Positions 51,644 to 63,007 of a stretch of 64,000 nucleotides of DNA are shown here, piece by piece. Made by a program: the position numbers and the translations under genes. Source of the DNA: Rhodovulum visakhapatnamense (GTDB taxonomy: Bacteria > Pseudomonadota > Alphaproteobacteria > Rhodobacterales > Rhodobacteraceae); NCBI RefSeq assembly GCF_004365965.1, contig NZ_SOEB01000003.1, forward strand, positions 102,322-166,321, written 5' to 3'. A model generated the notes under the pieces. That model ran no database searches. It was not told the origin of the DNA and was given only the letters and a program-made list of their open reading frames with translations. Each line of letters opens with the position of its first letter. Position 1 is the stretch's first letter.

Positions 51644-54081
51644 CCCGGCACCCGCCGCGAGAAGACCAGCGCCATGGAATCCGTCAGCGTGATCGGCCCG
51701 CCCAGATAATCGGCCCCGATCGAGGGCGTGCGCAGGGCCAGTTCCCAGCCCGCGCCCTCGATCCCCGGCACCGGCAGGCTCAGCGGGTCGATCTCGGCCG
51801 TGGGCTTGCCCTCCATATGCATGACCGCGAAGATCTGTTCGCCCTCGGGCCCGTGCCGGAGCGCGGTGAAGAGCGTCCGCCCGGCAATCGGCCGCTGATA
51901 GTCGAACCGGTCGCGCGGCCCGTAATTCGCGGCCAGCCAGGGCCGCTTGCGGCGGAACCCGCGCAGCGACAGACAGAACGCCGCCTGATCGGCATCGAGC
52001 GTCGGCAGCGAGTTCGACACGTTGCAGTATTCGTGCATGTCGTCCATCCAGGCCCGCGCCATGTGCTTGAGCGCGGCCACGGTATAGACCTCGGGGCCGG
52101 CCAGCGGCGGTTCGGCCTTGTTCAGCAGCCGGGCGATTTCATCGAGATCGTATTCGGTCACCTCGACCAGCGCGGGCAGGAATTCGAAGAACCGCACCAG
52201 ATCGGCCCGGGTCTCGAAGCCCATCTCTTTCAGGCGGCGGAAATTGGCGGGCACCGAATAGCTGTATTCGTCGACCTGCCATTTCAGGCTGATCGCCTCT
52301 TCGGCCACGACCTTGACGCCATAGCGGTCGTCCTGGTTGCGGATGAAGCCCCAGGAGGCCCGCGCCATGGCATTGAGGAAATCCATCGGCACGCCCGGCA
52401 ATGCGACATAGGTCAGCACATGGTTGGCCGGGTTGTCATAGGCCTTGTCGAGGATCTCCATCCGGGTGCGGCCAAGCCGGGTATTGACGTTCAGCTTGGG
52501 GCTGACCTGGGTGCCGCGCCTGAGCGTGTCATGGTTCGAGGTGCCGGAAATCCAGTTGGCGCCGACCTCGAGGATCTCGCGGATGCGCCAGAACTTCGAC
52601 ATCCAGAAGGTGTAGAGAAAGGGCGTGTTATGGGCGAAGGTCAGCGGCCCCCACTGGAACACGTCGTCATCGGTCTGCGCCTCGATCACCGCGCGGTAAT
52701 CCGAGGACAGTTCCCAGTCTTCCTCGGGCCAGGGGCGCCCGTCCTCGAAGATGAACCAGGGCCGGTAGCGGGTGCCCGCGGCCTCCTGCACCAGATCGGC
52801 CATGGATTGCAGATAGTCGTCGTCATGGCGCATGGTCTGGGTCGCGGTATCCCACCACTTGAAGTCCTGCGCCCCGTCGACCCGCACCCCGTCGGCACCG
52901 AAATTCACCTTGCGCCGCTGCATTTCCAGCAAGATCGCCCGCACCGCCGGGTTCGGATAGTCGAGGTTCTGGCCATACATGTTCGGCCCGGCGAAGAAAT
53001 GGCTGTTCAGCGCCAGAAGCCCCTGATTGTCGGCATGGCCGAAGACCACATCGAGGATCAGCTTTTTCGGCGAGCCGGGGAAGTTGTGCAGCTCGGCCGC
53101 GAAATCGACCAGCTCGTCGGGGCGGCCGGTTTCCAGCAGCACGGGATTGACCGTGCCCATGCCGGAAATGACGATGTCATAGCCCCAGTTCGTCGTATCG
53201 GGGCGCAGCAGCGAAACCGTCACGCCGTCTTCGTCGCCACCGACCTCCTGCCAGAAATCGGGTCCCGCCTCATGCACGGTCGTCGGTTCCACCGGCAAAA
53301 GCTGCACGGCGTCATAGCCAAGGAACAGCTTGTCCGCGGGTTCCAGCGGCAGCTCGCGCGCGACGCGTTCCGCGAGGCGATGGTAATGGCGGGTCAGGCT
53401 GGCCAGCGTACCCCCCGCCGTCGCGGTCGGCACATGGACCTGCAGGATGTTCGCGGGCGGGCCGAACTTGTGCGGCGCCTCGCCCGCGAAGGCCCGGAAA
53501 TACTCGGCATCGCCCCGCGCCGCCAGCATCGCCTCGACATCGTACAACTCGGCCGGGGCCATCGCGCCGAAGGGCAGCGACATCGCCAGCGGGTCGAGAA
53601 TGCGGTGCCAGCCGCCCTCGGCATCGCGCCAGGCCAGCGCATAGAAATCGCCCAAGCGCTCGCGCGTGCCCGCGCGCATGCCGGTGACGGCGGTGAAGCA
53701 ATGCGCATCCTCGCGAATGACCGGCACCCAGGCGCGCTCGAAGCGCACATCCTGATGCGCGCGGGTCAGGTCCAGCGGCTCGACCGGGGTCAGCACTTCG
53801 AGGAAGATGTCGCCCGAGGGCACCCGCGCATCCTGCAATTCGGGCGTCCAGAAGCCGAAACAGGCGCGCCCTTCCTCGACCCGGCCGCCCAGCCTACGGG
53901 CGATCCGGCATTGCGCCTCGAAGGCGGTCTCGGCCGTGGTCAGCGCATGGGTCGCGGCCTCGGCTTCCGCCCGCGCGGCGGCCTCGTCGAATTCGATCCG
54001 GTCCCTCAGGGCCACGTGGTCGTCCTTTCCGTCGAAGGGGTTGTCGATCGGGCCGTCGCGGTCTGTGGCATCGTCCCTCAT
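51640..54081 (-). CDS. GH13 alpha-amylase superfamily enzyme, possibly glucosylglycerol hydrolase-like
   Basis: 813 residues. The central (beta/alpha)8 barrel has GH13 landmarks: [19 protein letters not shown], the nucleophile region [18 protein letters not shown], the general acid in [14 protein letters not shown], and [11 protein letters not shown]. The long N-terminal part (1-270) is non-catalytic and a C-terminal beta domain follows. It is not GlgX or a standard amylase; the overall layout reminds me of cyanobacterial glucosylglycerol hydrolase, but this is uncertain. The ATG overlaps the glgB stop (ATGA), so it is made with the branching enzyme. Confidence 0.7.
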
Positions 54082-56288
54082 GCGCCCGGCTCGTGCACGA
54101 GGATGACGGTCGAAAGCGGCGGCAGGCAAAGCCGGGCGCTGGCTGCCTGTCCGTGACAGGGCCGGACCTCGGCGGTGACGCCGCCCATGTTGCCGCGCCC
54201 CTGCCCGCCATAGATCCCGGCATCGGTGTTCAGCGCCTCGCGCCAGCGTCCGGGCGCAGGCAGGCCCAGCCGGTAGGCCGGTTGCTCGACCGGCGAGAAG
54301 TTGCAGACAACGACCGCGTTCGGGTCCTGAGGCCCGCCGCGGCGGAGCCAGGCATAGACCGAGCGGTCGGCATCGTCGGCCTCGATCCACTGGAACCCCT
54401 CGGGGCTGAAATCCAGCGCATGGAGCGCGGGCGTGCCCCGGTAAAGCGTGTTCAGATCGCGCACCAGCCGCTGCATCCCGGCATGGTCGGGCCTGTCCAG
54501 CGCCGCCCAGTCGAGACTGCCCGCATAGGCCCATTCGGCCTCCTGGGCGAAGTCCTGCCCCATGAACAGCAGCTTCTTGCCCGGCTGCGCCCACATGAAC
54601 CCGTAGAAGGCGCGCAGATTGGCGAATTGCGCCGCGCGGTCGCCGGGCATCTTGGTCAGCATCGAGCCCTTGCCGTAGACCACCTCGTCATGGCTGATCG
54701 GCAGGATGAAATTCTCGGAAAACGCGTAGGTCAGCCCGAAGGTCATCTTGTTGTGGTGATGGCGCCGATGCACCGGGTCCTCGGCCATGTAGCCCAGCGT
54801 GTCGTGCATCCAGCCCATGTTCCACTTGAAGCCAAAGCCCAGGCCCCCCTGATCGACAGGCCGGGTCACGCCGGGATAGGCCGTGCTTTCCTCGGCTGCG
54901 GTCAGCGTGCCGGGATGGGTGCCATAGGCCAGCGTGTTCATCTGCTGCAACAGCGCGATGGCTTCGTAATTCTCGCGCCCGCCATCCTTGTTCGGGACCC
55001 ATTCGCCATCTTTCCGCGAATAGTCGCGATACAGCATCGAGGCGACGGCATCGGCCCGAAGCCCGTCGATATGGTATTCCTCCAGCCAGTAAAGCGCGTT
55101 CGCGATCAGGAAATTCGCGACCTCGGTCCGGCCGAAATTGTAGATCAGCGTGTTCCAGTCCTGATGGAAGCCCTCGCGCGGGTCGGCATATTCGTAAAGT
55201 GCTGTGCCGTCGAACCGGCCCAGCCCATGCGCATCGACCGGGAAATGCGCGGCGACCCAGTCGAGGATCACGCCCAGCCCCTTCCTGTGCGCCGCATCGA
55301 CCAGATCGCGGAATTCGTGCGGCGGCCCGTGGCGCACGGTGGGCGCGTAAAGCCCGACCGGCTGATATCCCCAGGACCCGTCGAACGGGTATTCGCTGAC
55401 CGGCATCAGCTCGATATGGGTGAATCCCATCGCGGCGACATAATCGACCAGTTCCTCGGCCGCCTCGACATAGGAAATCTCGCGGCCATCGGCGCGGCGC
55501 TTCCAGGAGGCCAGATGCACCTCGTAGATCGAGATCGGCGCGCTGCGGGCATTGCGGCCCGCGCGGTCCTGCATCCAGGCGTCGTCCGACCAGCCATAGC
55601 CGCGCAGATCGTGCACGACCGAGGCATTGGCGGGCGGATGTTCGGACCCGAACCCCACGGGGTCGGCCTTCAGCGGCTGCAATGCCCCGTCCGGCCCCAG
55701 AATTTCGTACTTGTAGCTGGCGTTCTCCCCGATGCCCGGCAGGAAGATTTCCCAGACACCGCTGACCCCGCGGCGCCGCATCACATGGCGCCGCCCGTCC
55801 CACTGGTTGAACGGCCCCACCACCGAGACGCGGCGGGCATTGGGCGCCCAGACCGCGAAATGGGTGCCCGCCACGCCCTCATGGGTCATCGCATGGGCGC
55901 CCAGCGCCTCCCACAGCCGGTGATGGTCGCCCCGCCCGATCAGATGCTCGTCGAGCGCGCCCAGAACCGGGCCGAAGCGGTAGGGATCGTCGGTCTCCCA
56001 GACCGTGCCTTTGGCAGCGGCGCGCAGCCGGTAGGCGCCCTCACCCGGTACCGGCCCCGTGAAAAGACCGGCGCAGCCCGGCACCTGGGACAACAGGTGG
56101 GCACCGCCCGGGTCGGCCAGCGCCTCGACGGTTTCGGCCCCGGGGATCAGGGCGGTGACATGGCGGACGCCGGCAACGGCATGCGGGCCCAGAACGGCGA
56201 ACGGATCGCCGAAAGTGCCCGACGCGATCCGGTGCAAGACGTCCTGCGGGGCGACGGGCCCCGTTCGGGATTGGATATCGGAAAGCAT
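54078..56288 (-). CDS. glgB: 1,4-alpha-glucan branching enzyme
   Basis: 736 residues, full length. It introduces alpha-1,6 branches into glycogen. An N-terminal CBM48-type region ([20 protein letters not shown], about 145-165) precedes the GH13 barrel: [36 protein letters not shown], the nucleophile in [18 protein letters not shown], and the general acid in [12 protein letters not shown]. No other glycogen synthesis genes follow; the only partner is the GH13 enzyme it overlaps. Confidence 0.96.
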   Translation of the reverse strand: MLSDIQSRTGPVAPQDVLHRIASGTFGDPFAVLGPHAVAGVRHVTALIPGAETVEALADPGGAHLLSQVPGCAGLFTGPVPGEGAYRLRAAAKGTVWETDDPYRFGPVLGALDEHLIGRGDHHRLWEALGAHAMTHEGVAGTHFAVWAPNARRVSVVGPFNQWDGRRHVMRRRGVSGVWEIFLPGIGENASYKYEILGPDGALQPLKADPVGFGSEHPPANASVVHDLRGYGWSDDAWMQDRAGRNARSAPISIYEVHLASWKRRADGREISYVEAAEELVDYVAAMGFTHIELMPVSEYPFDGSWGYQPVGLYAPTVRHGPPHEFRDLVDAAHRKGLGVILDWVAAHFPVDAHGLGRFDGTALYEYADPREGFHQDWNTLIYNFGRTEVANFLIANALYWLEEYHIDGLRADAVASMLYRDYSRKDGEWVPNKDGGRENYEAIALLQQMNTLAYGTHPGTLTAAEESTAYPGVTRPVDQGGLGFGFKWNMGWMHDTLGYMAEDPVHRRHHHNKMTFGLTYAFSENFILPISHDEVVYGKGSMLTKMPGDRAAQFANLRAFYGFMWAQPGKKLLFMGQDFAQEAEWAYAGSLDWAALDRPDHAGMQRLVRDLNTLYRGTPALHALDFSPEGFQWIEADDADRSVYAWLRRGGPQDPNAVVVCNFSPVEQPAYRLGLPAPGRWREALNTDAGIYGGQGRGNMGGVTAEVRPCHGQAASARLCLPPLSTVILVHEPGA

Positions 56289-56569
56289 GTCCTAAACCCT
56301 AGGGACGCTCGGCCATTCTTCAACCGCCGGGGCGAAATCCCGCCGTCACGGCGGGGGTCGGCGCCCAATGCGGGGGCATCTGCCCCGATTTTGGGCTTTT
56401 ATCCGGGGGTTCGGGGGGCGACCCCACGCCGCCTGCCCCGCGCCCGCCTTCCGTCCGGTCGCCTGTGGCGTGCCGGAAGACCTTCCGGTATACCCGGCAG
56501 GAGGGCCGGGCCGCGGTCCTGAAACAGGCCGCTCCGGTCCCCGGCACGGCCCCGAAGCGGAAGGGTGCC

Positions 56570-58123
56570 ATGGCAATTTCCCGATCCCTTGCGGATGAAC
56601 TGGACAAGCGGCGCGCGGCCGCGCTCGAGGGCGGCGGCCCGGCCAAGGCCGCGGACCGCCATGCCAAGGGACGGCTGACCGCGCGCGAACGGATCGAGGC
56701 GCTCTATTCTCCTGGGACGTTCCAGGAAACCGGGCTGCACGCCCAGCACGCCACCCGCCATTTCGGCATGGAGAAGAAGTCGATCCCGGCCGATGGCGTG
56801 ATCACCGGCACGGGCTTTGTCGACGGCCGCCCGGTCGCGGCCTTCAGCCAGGATTTCGGCGTCGTGGGCGGCACGCTGGGCGAGATGCATTCGCGCAAGA
56901 TCTGCCTCGTTCTGGACCATGCGCTGAAAGCGGGCGTGCCGGTCGTGGGCTTCAACGATTCCGGCGGCGCGCGGATCCAGGAGGGCGTGGGCGCGCTTTC
57001 GGCCTATGGCCAGGTCTTCTACCGCAACGTGCAGCTGTCGGGCGTGGTGCCGCAGATCTCGGTCATTGCCGGACCCTGCGCGGGCGGCGCGGCCTACAGC
57101 CCCGCCCTGACCGATTTCGTGATCATGACGCGCGAACATGCCCAGATGTTCATCTGCGGCCCCGAGGTGATCCGCGCGGTCACCGGACAGGCCACGACCA
57201 TGGACGAGATCGGCTCGGCCGAGGCCCATGCCTCGGTCGCGGGCAACATCCATTTCATCGCCGAGGACGACGCCCATGCGGTGGCGCTGGTCCACCGGCT
57301 CTTGTCCTTCCTGCCTTCGAACAACATGATGGACCCGCCGCACCGGATCGAGCCGGACCTGACGGTCGAGGACGACCCCGCGCTTGACGCGCTGATCCCC
57401 GAAGACCCGAAATCGGCCTATGACGTGCGCGAGGTGATCGCGCGGCTCGCCGACGAGGACGATTTCCTCGAGGTGATGGCAGGCTTTGCCGCCAATATCG
57501 TGGTAGGCTTCGGCCGGATCGGCGGCGTGGTGGTGGGCTTTGTCGCCAACCAGCCCATGGTCAAGGCGGGCGCGCTTGACATCGACGCCTCGGACAAGGG
57601 CGCGCGTTTCGTGCGGCTTTGCAACGTCTTCAACATTCCGCTGGTGACGCTGGTCGACGTGCCGGGCTTTCTGCCCGGCGTGGCCGAGGAACGGCGCGGC
57701 ATCATCCGGCATGGCGCCAAGATGCTGTTCGCCTATGCCTCGGCGACGGTGCCGAAGATCACCGTCATCATGCGCAAGGCCTATGGCGGCGCCTATCTGG
57801 CGATGTGCAGCCAGGACATGGGGGCCGACCGGGTGATCGCCTGGCCCACCGCCGAGATCGCGGTGATGGGGGCCGAGGGCGCGGTCAACATCCTCTACCG
57901 CAAGGATCTGGCCGAGGCCGAGGACCGCGCCGCGCGCGCCCGCGAGCTGGCCGCCGAATACCGCGCCGAATTCGCCTCGCCCTATCTGTCGGCCGGGCGG
58001 CTCTTCGTGTCGGATATCGTCCAGCCGCGCCAGACCCGCAGCGCCATCGCGCTGACCCTGCGCGGGCTGTTGTCGAAACGCGAGACCCGGCCGCCCAAGA
58101 AACACGGCAACATCCCGCTTTAG
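56570..58123 (+). CDS. mmdA: acyl-CoA carboxyltransferase, alpha subunit of a Na+-pumping decarboxylase
   Basis: 517 residues of the PccB/MmdA carboxyltransferase family, which moves CO2 from an acyl-CoA to biotin. The acyl-CoA oxyanion loop is GFNDSGGARIQEGVGALSAYG and the biotin-side loop AYGGAYLAMCSQDMGAD; the GPCAGGAAYSPAL segment is also canonical. On its own it could belong to propionyl-CoA carboxylase. The following gamma, biotin-carrier and beta genes show that it is the alpha subunit of a membrane decarboxylase, most likely for methylmalonyl-CoA. The symbol is by analogy. Confidence 0.85.
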   Translation: MAISRSLADELDKRRAAALEGGGPAKAADRHAKGRLTARERIEALYSPGTFQETGLHAQHATRHFGMEKKSIPADGVITGTGFVDGRPVAAFSQDFGVVGGTLGEMHSRKICLVLDHALKAGVPVVGFNDSGGARIQEGVGALSAYGQVFYRNVQLSGVVPQISVIAGPCAGGAAYSPALTDFVIMTREHAQMFICGPEVIRAVTGQATTMDEIGSAEAHASVAGNIHFIAEDDAHAVALVHRLLSFLPSNNMMDPPHRIEPDLTVEDDPALDALIPEDPKSAYDVREVIARLADEDDFLEVMAGFAANIVVGFGRIGGVVVGFVANQPMVKAGALDIDASDKGARFVRLCNVFNIPLVTLVDVPGFLPGVAEERRGIIRHGAKMLFAYASATVPKITVIMRKAYGGAYLAMCSQDMGADRVIAWPTAEIAVMGAEGAVNILYRKDLAEAEDRAARARELAAEYRAEFASPYLSAGRLFVSDIVQPRQTRSAIALTLRGLLSKRETRPPKKHGNIPL

Positions 58124-58131
58124 GTCCGATC

Positions 58132-58518
58132 ATGCTGGAAAACCTGTCCCTGATCGGAACCGGCTTTGCGGTGGTGCTGCTGGTCCTGGCCTCGCTTTGG
58201 GGCGCCTGCGCGCTGATCGGGCGGGCCTTCATCCGGGCCGCGCGCAAGGCCGAGAGGCCCGTTGTCGCGCCCCGGCCGCCCGTCGCGCCGGGCGTGCCCC
58301 CCCATCACCTCGCGGCCATCGCGGCGGCGGTGGCCGAAACCCTCGGGCCCGGCCATCGCATCACCCGCGTCGCCGCCCCCGCCCATCGTGTCGATGGCTG
58401 GCCGCTGGAAGGCCGGATCGAGACCTTCGCCGCCCATCGCATCCGCACCGGATGGGGCCCGACCCTGCCGCGGCTGGGCGGCAAGACCCCGGACATCATG
58501 AGAGGACCCAAGCCATGA
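58132..58518 (+). CDS. mmdC: OadG/MmdC-type gamma subunit
   Basis: 128 residues. One N-terminal membrane helix (LIGTGFAVVLLVLASLWGAC) is followed by a Pro/Ala linker and a cytosolic tail with HHLAAIAAAVAETLG, the pattern of sodium-pump decarboxylase gamma subunits that tether the alpha subunit to the membrane. It starts 8 bases after mmdA and overlaps the biotin carrier by 4 bases (ATGA). The C-terminal ~40 residues resemble the OadG-like ending GRIETFAAHR. Confidence 0.8.
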   Translation: MLENLSLIGTGFAVVLLVLASLWGACALIGRAFIRAARKAERPVVAPRPPVAPGVPPHHLAAIAAAVAETLGPGHRITRVAAPAHRVDGWPLEGRIETFAAHRIRTGWGPTLPRLGGKTPDIMRGPKP

Positions 58519-58910
58519 AGCGCCTGCGGATCACCGTGGACGGCACCGCCTATGACGTGACGGTGGAAGAGATCGAAACCGGCGCGGCCGAAACCCCGCC
58601 AGCGCCGTCCCGTCCGGCCACGGCCACGGCCCCCGCAGCCGCCCCGCGCGCGACCGCCCCGGCCGTCGCCGCCGCCGCCCCCGCAGCCCCGGCCGAGCCC
58701 GGCGCGGTGCTGAGCCCGCTGGCGGGCACCACGGTCAGCGTCGCGGTGTCGGTAGGCCAGAGCGTCGCCGCGGGCGATCCGCTGCTGGTGCTGGAGGCGA
58801 TGAAGATGAACACCGATATCCGCGCGCCGCAGGCCGGGACCGTCAGCGCGCTTCACGTGGCCCCCGGCGCGACCGTGACCGAGGGGCAGGTCCTGCTGGT
58901 GCTGTCCTGA
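58515..58910 (+). CDS. mmdD: biotin carrier subunit of the decarboxylase
   Basis: 131 residues. An N-terminal [19 protein letters not shown] strand set and a flexible Ala/Pro linker (about 30-62) precede the biotinyl domain. The lysine in EAMKMN is the biotinylation site. It shuttles CO2 from the alpha to the beta subunit. It lies between the gamma and beta genes, the usual order for methylmalonyl-CoA or glutaconyl-CoA decarboxylase. Confidence 0.92.
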   Translation: MKRLRITVDGTAYDVTVEEIETGAAETPPAPSRPATATAPAAAPRATAPAVAAAAPAAPAEPGAVLSPLAGTTVSVAVSVGQSVAAGDPLLVLEAMKMNTDIRAPQAGTVSALHVAPGATVTEGQVLLVLS

Positions 58911-58923
58911 GGAGGCGCGTCCG

Positions 58924-60072
58924 ATGCAGCCCGATCCGCTGAGCGCCCGGCTCGAAAGCCTTGTCGGCATGACCGCCCTGCCCGATGTCACCTGGCAGAT
59001 GGCGGTGATGTGGCTGATCGTGGCGGGGCTTTTCTACCTCGCCATCTTCCGCAAGTTCGAGCCGCTGCTGCTGGTGCCCATCGCCTTCGGCGCCCTGCTG
59101 GCGAACCTGCCGACCGAGGGGCTGGTGAACCCGCCCGGCGACGGCGTGGCGGGGGGGCTCTTTCATTACATCTCGCTCGGCGTCGATCTGGAGCTGTTCC
59201 CGCCGCTGATCTTCCTGGGCGTGGGCGCGCTGACCGATTTCGGGCCCCTGATCGCCAATCCGCGCACGCTGCTTCTGGGGGGCGCGGCGCAATTCGGGGT
59301 CTTCGCCACCTTCCTCGGGGCCACGCTGATCGGCTTTTCCCCGCAGGAGGCCGGCGCCATCGGCATCATCGGCGGCGCCGACGGTCCGACCTCGATCTTT
59401 CTGGCCAACAAGATGGCGCCGCATCTGCTGGCCCCCATCGCGGTCGCGGCCTACAGCTACATGGCGCTGGTGCCGCTGATCCAGCCGCCGATCATGCGCG
59501 CCCTGACCACCGAGGCCGAACGCAAGATCCGGATGCAGTCGCTGCGCCCGGTCTCGCGGCTGGAAAAGCTGATCTTCGCCGGGCTGGTGACGGTGGTGGT
59601 GATCCTCCTGGTGCCCGCGGCCTCGGCGCTGATCGGGATGCTGATGCTGGGCAATGTGCTGCGCGAAAGCCTGGTGACCGAGCGTCTGGCCAAGGCCGCG
59701 CAGAACGAGGTGATCAATGTCGTGACGATCCTGCTGGGCACCTCGGTCGGGATCACCATGACCGGCGAGCGGTTCCTCAATGCCGACACGCTGAAGATCC
59801 TCGGGCTCGGGGTGATCGCCTTCGGGATCGCCACCGCCGCGGGCGTGCTGATGGCCAAGGCGATGAACCTGGTCAGCCGCACCAAGATCAACCCGCTGAT
59901 CGGGTCTGCCGGGGTCTCGGCGGTGCCGATGGCCGCCCGCGTCAGCCAGATCGAGGGCCAGCGCGCCGACCCGGGCAACTATCTTCTGATGCATGCCATG
60001 GGCCCGAACGTGGCGGGCGTGATCGGCACGGCGGTGGTCGCGGGCTATTTCATCGCCCAGTACGCCGGTTGA
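58924..60072 (+). CDS. mmdB: Na+-translocating decarboxylase beta subunit
   Basis: 382 residues with about nine to eleven membrane helices. It decarboxylates carboxybiotin and exports Na+. The family blocks are [20 protein letters not shown] (loop after helix 2), [34 protein letters not shown] in pieces (ion-path Asp), and [20 protein letters not shown]. It is the last gene of the four-gene operon and is followed by a good terminator. Confidence 0.93.
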   Translation: MQPDPLSARLESLVGMTALPDVTWQMAVMWLIVAGLFYLAIFRKFEPLLLVPIAFGALLANLPTEGLVNPPGDGVAGGLFHYISLGVDLELFPPLIFLGVGALTDFGPLIANPRTLLLGGAAQFGVFATFLGATLIGFSPQEAGAIGIIGGADGPTSIFLANKMAPHLLAPIAVAAYSYMALVPLIQPPIMRALTTEAERKIRMQSLRPVSRLEKLIFAGLVTVVVILLVPAASALIGMLMLGNVLRESLVTERLAKAAQNEVINVVTILLGTSVGITMTGERFLNADTLKILGLGVIAFGIATAAGVLMAKAMNLVSRTKINPLIGSAGVSAVPMAARVSQIEGQRADPGNYLLMHAMGPNVAGVIGTAVVAGYFIAQYAG

Positions 60073-60092
60073 AGCAGAGGCCTCTTGTCGCA

Positions 60093-60119
60093 GGCGGGGC
60101 GCTGCCGCCCCGCCGTTTT
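60093..60119 (+). terminator. Rho-independent terminator of the decarboxylase operon
   Basis: An 8-bp perfect stem (GGCGGGGC / GCCCCGCC) with a 6-base loop is followed by GTTTTC, 21 bases after the mmdB stop. Confidence 0.85.
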
Positions 60120-60290
60120 CGCTGGCCCCTTGCCAACCGGCGGGCAATCCCGCCTGCCTTTGCGTCCGGCCCGGCAAGTTGCCGTTGACCGCCCGGCCGC
60201 AACCGGATTTGCTGTCGGGGCCTTCGACAACGAACAGATCACCGGCATGACCGATGGGACAGGGTGCCGGGATCCCATGAAAGGTACAAA

Positions 60291-61886
60291 ATGACCCTAC
60301 ACACGTTTCTCACCACCTCGGCGCTTGCGCTGACCATGGCCACGGCCGCCGCCGCGCAACAGACGCTGGTCTATTGCTCGGAGGGCTCGCCCGAAGGGTT
60401 CGACCCGGCGCTCTATACCTCGGGCACGACCTTCGACGCCGCCGGACAGGCCGTCTATGCCCGCCTCGTCGAGTTCAAGACCGGCACCACCGAGGTGATC
60501 CCGGGGCTTGCCGAAAGCTATGACATCTCCGAGGACGGCAAGACCTACACCTTCCATCTGCGGCCGGGCATCAAGTTCCAGACCACCGATTTCTTCACGC
60601 CGACGCGCGACATGACCGCCGATGACGTGATCTTCAGCTTCATGCGCCAGCTCGACCCCGAGAACCCGTTCCACGACGCCTCGGGCGGCACCTTCGAGTA
60701 TTTCAACGCCATGTCGATGCCCGACCTGATCGAGAGCATCGAAAAGGTCGACGACCTGACCGTCGCCTTCAAGCTGACCCGGCCCGAGGCCCCCTTCATC
60801 GCCAACATGGCGATGGATTTCGCCTCGATCATGTCCAAGGAATATGCCGATCAGCTGCTGGATGCGGGCACGCCCGACATGCTGAACCAGCAGCCGCTGG
60901 GTGCCGGCCCCTTCGCCTTCGTCGCCTATCAGAAAGACGCGGTGATCCGGTACCGCAAGCATGAGGGCTTCTACCGCGAGGGGCTGCCGAAGCTCGACAA
61001 CCTGATCTTCGCGATCACCCCCGACGCCTCGGTCCGCTACCAGAAGCTGAAGGCGGGCGAATGCCATGTCATGCCCTTCCCGAACCCCGCCGATGTCGCG
61101 GCGATGAAGTCCGAGGACGGCATCACCGTGCAGGAGCAGGAAGGCCTGAACGTGGGCTACATGGCCTACAACACCCAGCAGCCGCCCTTCGACAATCCGA
61201 AGGTGCGCCGCGCGCTGAACATGGCGATGGACAAGCAGGCCATCATCGACGTTGTGTTCCAGGGCTCGGGCGAGATCGCCAAGAACCCGATCCCGCCGAC
61301 CATGTGGAGCTATAACGACGCGGTCGAGGACGATGCCTACGATCCCGAAGCCGCCAAGGCGATGCTGGAGGCCGAGGGCGTCACCGATCTGTCGATGAAG
61401 GTCTGGGCGATGCCGGTGCAGCGGCCCTACAACCCCAACGCCCGCCGCATGGCCGAGCTGATCCAGGCCGATTTCGAGAAGGTCGGGGTCAAGGCCGAGA
61501 TCGTGTCGTATGAATGGGGCGAATATCTCGACCGCTCGAAAGACGTGGACCGCGACGGCGCGGTGCTGCTGGGCTGGACCGGCGACAACGGCGACCCGGA
61601 CAACTTCCTGGCCACGCTGCTCAGCTGTGACGGCGTCGGCGGGGCGAACCGGTCGCAATGGTGCTATCAGCCCTTCGAGGACCTGATCCAGAAGGCCAAG
61701 ACCCTGCCGACCCAGGCCGACCGCGCCAAGCTTTACGAAGAGGCTCAGGTCATCTTCAAGGAGCAGGCCCCCTGGGCCACCATCGCGCATTCGAAGGTCT
61801 TCATGCCGATGCGCGACGAGGTGCAGGGCTACAAGGTCCACCCGCTCGGGCTGCACATCTTTACCGAGGTCAGCCTCGAAAATTGA
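60291..61886 (+). CDS. dppA: dipeptide-type ABC transporter periplasmic binding protein
   Basis: 531 residues with a signal peptide (SALALTMATAAAAQ). It belongs to the DppA/OppA solute-binding family 5: LVYCSEGSPEGFDPALYTSG, GLAESYDISEDGKTYTFHLR, DMTADDVIFSF, and NVGYMAYNTQQPPFDNPKVR in order. The dipeptide-binding Asp region LLGWTGDNGDPDNFLATLLSC is characteristic of DppA. It is the first gene of a dpp operon and is separated from dppB by a strong hairpin. Confidence 0.9.
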   Translation: MTLHTFLTTSALALTMATAAAAQQTLVYCSEGSPEGFDPALYTSGTTFDAAGQAVYARLVEFKTGTTEVIPGLAESYDISEDGKTYTFHLRPGIKFQTTDFFTPTRDMTADDVIFSFMRQLDPENPFHDASGGTFEYFNAMSMPDLIESIEKVDDLTVAFKLTRPEAPFIANMAMDFASIMSKEYADQLLDAGTPDMLNQQPLGAGPFAFVAYQKDAVIRYRKHEGFYREGLPKLDNLIFAITPDASVRYQKLKAGECHVMPFPNPADVAAMKSEDGITVQEQEGLNVGYMAYNTQQPPFDNPKVRRALNMAMDKQAIIDVVFQGSGEIAKNPIPPTMWSYNDAVEDDAYDPEAAKAMLEAEGVTDLSMKVWAMPVQRPYNPNARRMAELIQADFEKVGVKAEIVSYEWGEYLDRSKDVDRDGAVLLGWTGDNGDPDNFLATLLSCDGVGGANRSQWCYQPFEDLIQKAKTLPTQADRAKLYEEAQVIFKEQAPWATIAHSKVFMPMRDEVQGYKVHPLGLHIFTEVSLEN

Positions 61887-61910
61887 TCGCAGATTGATCG
61901 AAAAATAGGC

Positions 61911-61933
61911 GGCGGGGCTTTACAAGCCCCGCC
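61911..61933 (+). terminator. hairpin between dppA and dppB
   Basis: A perfect 10-bp stem (GGCGGGGCTT / AAGCCCCGCC) with a TAC loop, followed by TCTC. It is a likely attenuator or RNA-protecting hairpin that raises binding-protein mRNA over the permeases. Confidence 0.65.
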
Positions 61934-61998
61934 TCTCAGGGCAATGGGCGCGGCCATGACACACGCCCGCCCCCAGAGCTGACACGGGTTTTCCCAAC

Positions 61999-63006
61999 AT
62001 GCTCAAGTTTTTCCTCGCAAGACTTCTCACCTTCGTCCCGACCTTCATCGGGGTCACGCTGATCTCCTTTGCCTTCATCCGCGTCCTGCCCGGCGATCCG
62101 ATCATCGTCATGGCGGGCGAACGCGGCCTGTCGGAGGCCCGCTATCAGGAACTGCGCGAACAGTTCGGCTTCGACCAACCGCTGATCGTCCAGTTCTGGG
62201 ACTACCTGACCGGTATCCTGCACGGCAATCTCGGCATGAGCTACGTCACCAAGAAGCCGGTCTGGGACGAGTTCTTCGCCCTCTTCCCGGCCACGGTCGA
62301 GCTGTCGCTCTGCGCCATCGTCATCGCCATCTGCCTCGGCATCCCCGCGGGCGTGATCGCCGCGGTGAACCGGGGCAAGTTCTTCGACCGGGCGCTGATG
62401 TCGACGGCGCTTGTGGGCTATTCGATGCCGATCTTCTGGTGGGCGCTGCTCTTGATCATCGTCTTCTCGGGCAACCTGGGCTGGACCCCGGTCTCGGGCC
62501 GGATCGACCTTCTGTACTACTTCCCCGACACGACCGGCTTCATGCTGATCGATTCGCTTCTGTCGGGCCAGAAGGGCGCCTTTGCCTCGGCGGTCGATCA
62601 CCTGATCCTGCCCTCGATCGTGCTGGCGACGATCCCGCTGGCGGTGATCGCGCGGCAGACCCGGTCGGCCATGCTGGAAGTGCTGGGCGAGGACTATATC
62701 CGCACCGCCCGCGCCAAGGGTCTGGCCCCGATCCGGGTCAGCGGCCTGCATGCCCTGCGCAACGCCCTGATCCCGGTGGTGACGGTGATCGGGCTTTCCG
62801 TCGGCGTGCTGCTGGCGGGCGCGATCCTGACCGAGACGATCTTTTCCTGGCCCGGCATCGGCAAGTGGATGGTCGACAGCATCTACCGGCGCGACTACCC
62901 CGTCGTGCAGGGCGGCCTGCTGCTGATCGCCGGCATGGTGATGATCGTGAACCTGATCGTCGATCTGCTTTACGGCGTCATCAATCCCAAGATCCGGAAA
63001 CGCTGA
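61999..63006 (+). CDS. dppB: dipeptide ABC transporter permease DppB
   Basis: 335 residues with six helices. The opening FLARLLTFVPTFIGVTLISF and RVLPGDPI are standard for DppB. The EAA loop is RTARAKGLAPIRVSGLHALRNAL, and the FSWPGIGKWMVDSIYRRDYPVVQG segment is conserved. It works with DppC in the inner membrane. dppC starts 1 base after its stop. Confidence 0.94.
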   Translation: MLKFFLARLLTFVPTFIGVTLISFAFIRVLPGDPIIVMAGERGLSEARYQELREQFGFDQPLIVQFWDYLTGILHGNLGMSYVTKKPVWDEFFALFPATVELSLCAIVIAICLGIPAGVIAAVNRGKFFDRALMSTALVGYSMPIFWWALLLIIVFSGNLGWTPVSGRIDLLYYFPDTTGFMLIDSLLSGQKGAFASAVDHLILPSIVLATIPLAVIARQTRSAMLEVLGEDYIRTARAKGLAPIRVSGLHALRNALIPVVTVIGLSVGVLLAGAILTETIFSWPGIGKWMVDSIYRRDYPVVQGGLLLIAGMVMIVNLIVDLLYGVINPKIRKR

Positions 63007-63007
63007 C

